Assembly: GCF_009792895.1 (NCBI RefSeq)
Contig: NZ_WSSC01000003.1
Location: 523,374 to 587,373 of the forward strand
Length of the DNA: 64,000 bases
Reading direction: 5' to 3'
Source: Pigmentibacter ruber
GTDB lineage: Bacteria > Bdellovibrionota_B > Oligoflexia > Silvanigrellales > Silvanigrellaceae
Position numbers and translations under genes: made by a program. Positions 62,761 to 64,000 of this stretch are shown here, in pieces. How positions within the stretch are numbered: the stretch's first letter is position 1; each line of letters begins with the position of its first letter. The notes under the pieces were generated by a model. That model saw nothing but the letters and a program-made list of their open reading frames with translations, had not been told where the DNA came from and searched no databases.

Positions 62761-63729
62761 ATGAATTATGAAACGCAATTTACAAAACAAGTTGGTATCC
62801 AATACCCTATTATTTGTGGAGCTATGTATCCTTGTAGCAATCCAGAATTAATTGCTGCGGTCTCCGAAGCTGGTGGTATTGGCATTGTGCAGCCATTATC
62901 TCTAGTATTTGTGCATAAGCACGAATTTCGTGAGGGATTAAAACTAATTAAAAAATTAACAAACAAACCATTTGGTATGAATATTATTACTGAAAAATCT
63001 TCAAAAATATATGAAAATAGAATGAGAAAATATTTAGAAATAGCTCTTGAAGAAGGAGTTCGATTCTTTGTTACCTCTCTTGGCAATCCAAAATGGGTTG
63101 TTGAGCAAAGTAAATCTGTAAATGGTATTGTGTACCATGATGTAACTAATAAAAAATGGGCTGAAAAAGCATTGCATTCAGGTGTGCACGGACTCATCTG
63201 TGTGAATAACAGGGCTGGTGGGCATGCTGGTGAATTATCAGCAGAGCAAATTATAAAAGATTTAAAAGAATTCGGTGTCCCTATAATATGTGCAGGAGGT
63301 GTAGGGGATAAAATAAGTTTCAATGAAGCGCTGCAATTAGGTTATGCTGGAGTACAAATGGGAACACGTTTTATTGCAACCACTGAATGCAAAGCGCATG
63401 AAGATTACAAACAGGCTATAGTTAAAGCGTCATCTAAGGACATAGTGCTAACTGATAAAATTTCAGGTGTCCCAGTTTCGGTTATCAAAACTGAATATAT
63501 TGAGAGAATTGGGACAAAGGCGAATCCACTAGCTAGATATTTTCTGAGGCATCATAAATTCAAACACTGGATGCGAATGTACTATACGATACAAGCAGCG
63601 TGGAAACTTAAACGAGCTTCTTTAGAAGGGGCTGGATATAAAGACTATTGGCAGGCAGGGAAAAGTGTTGATGGTTGTAATGCAATACTTAGCTCTAAGG
63701 AAGTGATTCAAAATATGGTTTCAGTTTGA
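62761..63729 (+). CDS. Nitronate monooxygenase family flavoprotein
   Basis: About 322 residues, FMN TIM barrel. IICGAMYPCSNPELIAAVSEAGGIGIVQP, INNRAGGHAGELSAE-like NNRAGGHAGELSAEQ and GGVGDKISFNEALQLGYAGVQMGTRF are hallmark segments. It oxidises nitronates or acts as an enoyl-reductase relative (FabK-like proteins share the fold). ATG at 62761 is preferred over 62752 because AAGAGA is then about nine bases upstream. Confidence 0.88.
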   Translation: MNYETQFTKQVGIQYPIICGAMYPCSNPELIAAVSEAGGIGIVQPLSLVFVHKHEFREGLKLIKKLTNKPFGMNIITEKSSKIYENRMRKYLEIALEEGVRFFVTSLGNPKWVVEQSKSVNGIVYHDVTNKKWAEKALHSGVHGLICVNNRAGGHAGELSAEQIIKDLKEFGVPIICAGGVGDKISFNEALQLGYAGVQMGTRFIATTECKAHEDYKQAIVKASSKDIVLTDKISGVPVSVIKTEYIERIGTKANPLARYFLRHHKFKHWMRMYYTIQAAWKLKRASLEGAGYKDYWQAGKSVDGCNAILSSKEVIQNMVSV

Positions 63730-64000
63730 GATTAACCTACTGTGATAATTCATAAATAAAAACAAGTAGAATCATATTATAAATGCCTAAAAATTAAGCT
63801 AAAAAAATTAAAAAAAAATTAAATTTTCTATCAAAAATATTTGACAAGAAAAGAAATGTATAGCAAGTTAATTTTCTCGCTGCAGTAGCGTACTCGAAAG
63901 GGTTGCTAAGTAGTGAAAGTTATTTGACAAGAGAAGAGAGCAGAAACAGAGTGCGGGAGCGTTGTGTTTCGTATCGAAAGAGACGAAGTACAAGGTTCCT
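63730..64000. other. Intergenic end region with repeated TATTTGACAAG
   Basis: No ORF. TATTTGACAAGAAAAGA (63838) recurs as TATTTGACAAGAGAAGA (63921), 83 bases apart; each holds a -35-like TTGACA but neither has a good -10. The last ~120 bases are less AT-rich than any other intergenic DNA here and contain a possible hairpin (TTTCGT with ACGAAG). It may be the leader of a stable RNA operon beyond the edge. Confidence 0.4.

Noticed and set aside
62766..63323. 185-codon ORF on the minus strand
   Set aside because: Antisense to the conserved nitronate monooxygenase gene, with no recognisable domain.
1..64000. CRISPR array, prophage or insertion sequence
   Set aside because: No regularly spaced repeats, transposase, integrase or phage structural genes were seen.

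Overview
The window is AT-rich DNA (by eye about 30% GC) from a Gram-negative, motile bacterium. An outer membrane is implied by Lnt, an LpxH-like hydrolase, MltA, MotA/MotB with an OmpA-type domain and at least seven predicted lipoproteins. The gene families and the style of the proteins (many unrecognised secreted and lipoproteins, PilZ proteins, degenerate two-component pairs) look most like Bdellovibrionota/Oligoflexia, possibly the Silvanigrellales. That placement is an impression, not a computed result.

Layout. 1-5.2 kb: a Pro-Gln-repeat lipoprotein, a DUF4153-type membrane protein and the ct6A tRNA-modification enzyme TcdA. 5.3-7.9 kb: a partition-like block with a Soj-type ParA, a downstream protein resembling chlamydial pGP6-D/DUF3102 proteins in the ParB position, a small membrane protein, two nearly identical 20-bp palindromes and an inverted repeat in the parA upstream region. 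7.9-15.2 kb: a DUF423 protein, an APC-type transporter, a DUF2652 cyclase-like protein, an SGNH hydrolase, a macro-domain-like protein and a lipoprotein amidase. 15.2-22.9 kb: a divergent flavoprotein/MocR pair, a CAT-anticodon tRNA, topoisomerase III, an inositol-phosphatase-family enzyme, an RdgC-C-terminus-like protein and an Ala/Pro-rich lipoprotein. 23-25.2 kb: an aldehyde-dehydrogenase-family enzyme and tmRNA.

25.2-32.1 kb holds the most unusual metabolic locus. A 2-deoxy-scyllo-inosose-synthase-like cyclase is followed by a TIM-barrel protein of the inosose isomerase (IolI-like) type, with a good Fur-box match upstream. Next come an SRPBCC protein, the fluoride channel CrcB, MltA and a small degenerate sensor/receiver pair. 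32.4-41.8 kb: an XRE regulator, a large lipoprotein overlapping lnt, an ExaC/AldB-like aldehyde dehydrogenase, two small secreted proteins, TsaD and a CpoB-like lipoprotein. 41.9-46.3 kb: a MotA/MotB-type stator pair, a PilZ protein, an orphan solute-binding protein, an LpxH-like hydrolase and an RNHCP protein.

46.3-52.7 kb is a tightly packed minus-strand run: dacB, a Crp/Fnr regulator, ccmA, ccmB, ccmC, a ccmD-like gene, ccmE, and a TlpA/CcmG thioredoxin. It covers heme export for System I cytochrome c maturation but lacks ccmF and ccmH. AhpC follows. A perfect FNR box lies in the ahpC/pgsA divergent region. 53-64 kb: PgsA, a PilZ protein, HtpG, an Rsm22-family protein, a YkgJ-family Cys-cluster protein, a 36-residue highly basic protein too short for ordinary gene calling, a second degenerate sensor/regulator pair (the regulator is NtrC-like but lacks GAFTGA), a DUF4442 protein and a nitronate monooxygenase. 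The last 150 bases become more GC-rich and may lead into a stable RNA operon outside the window.

TcdA and TsaD act on the same modification (t6A to ct6A at tRNA position 37). Lnt, MltA, DacB and the lipoprotein amidase form an envelope-maintenance theme spread across the window.
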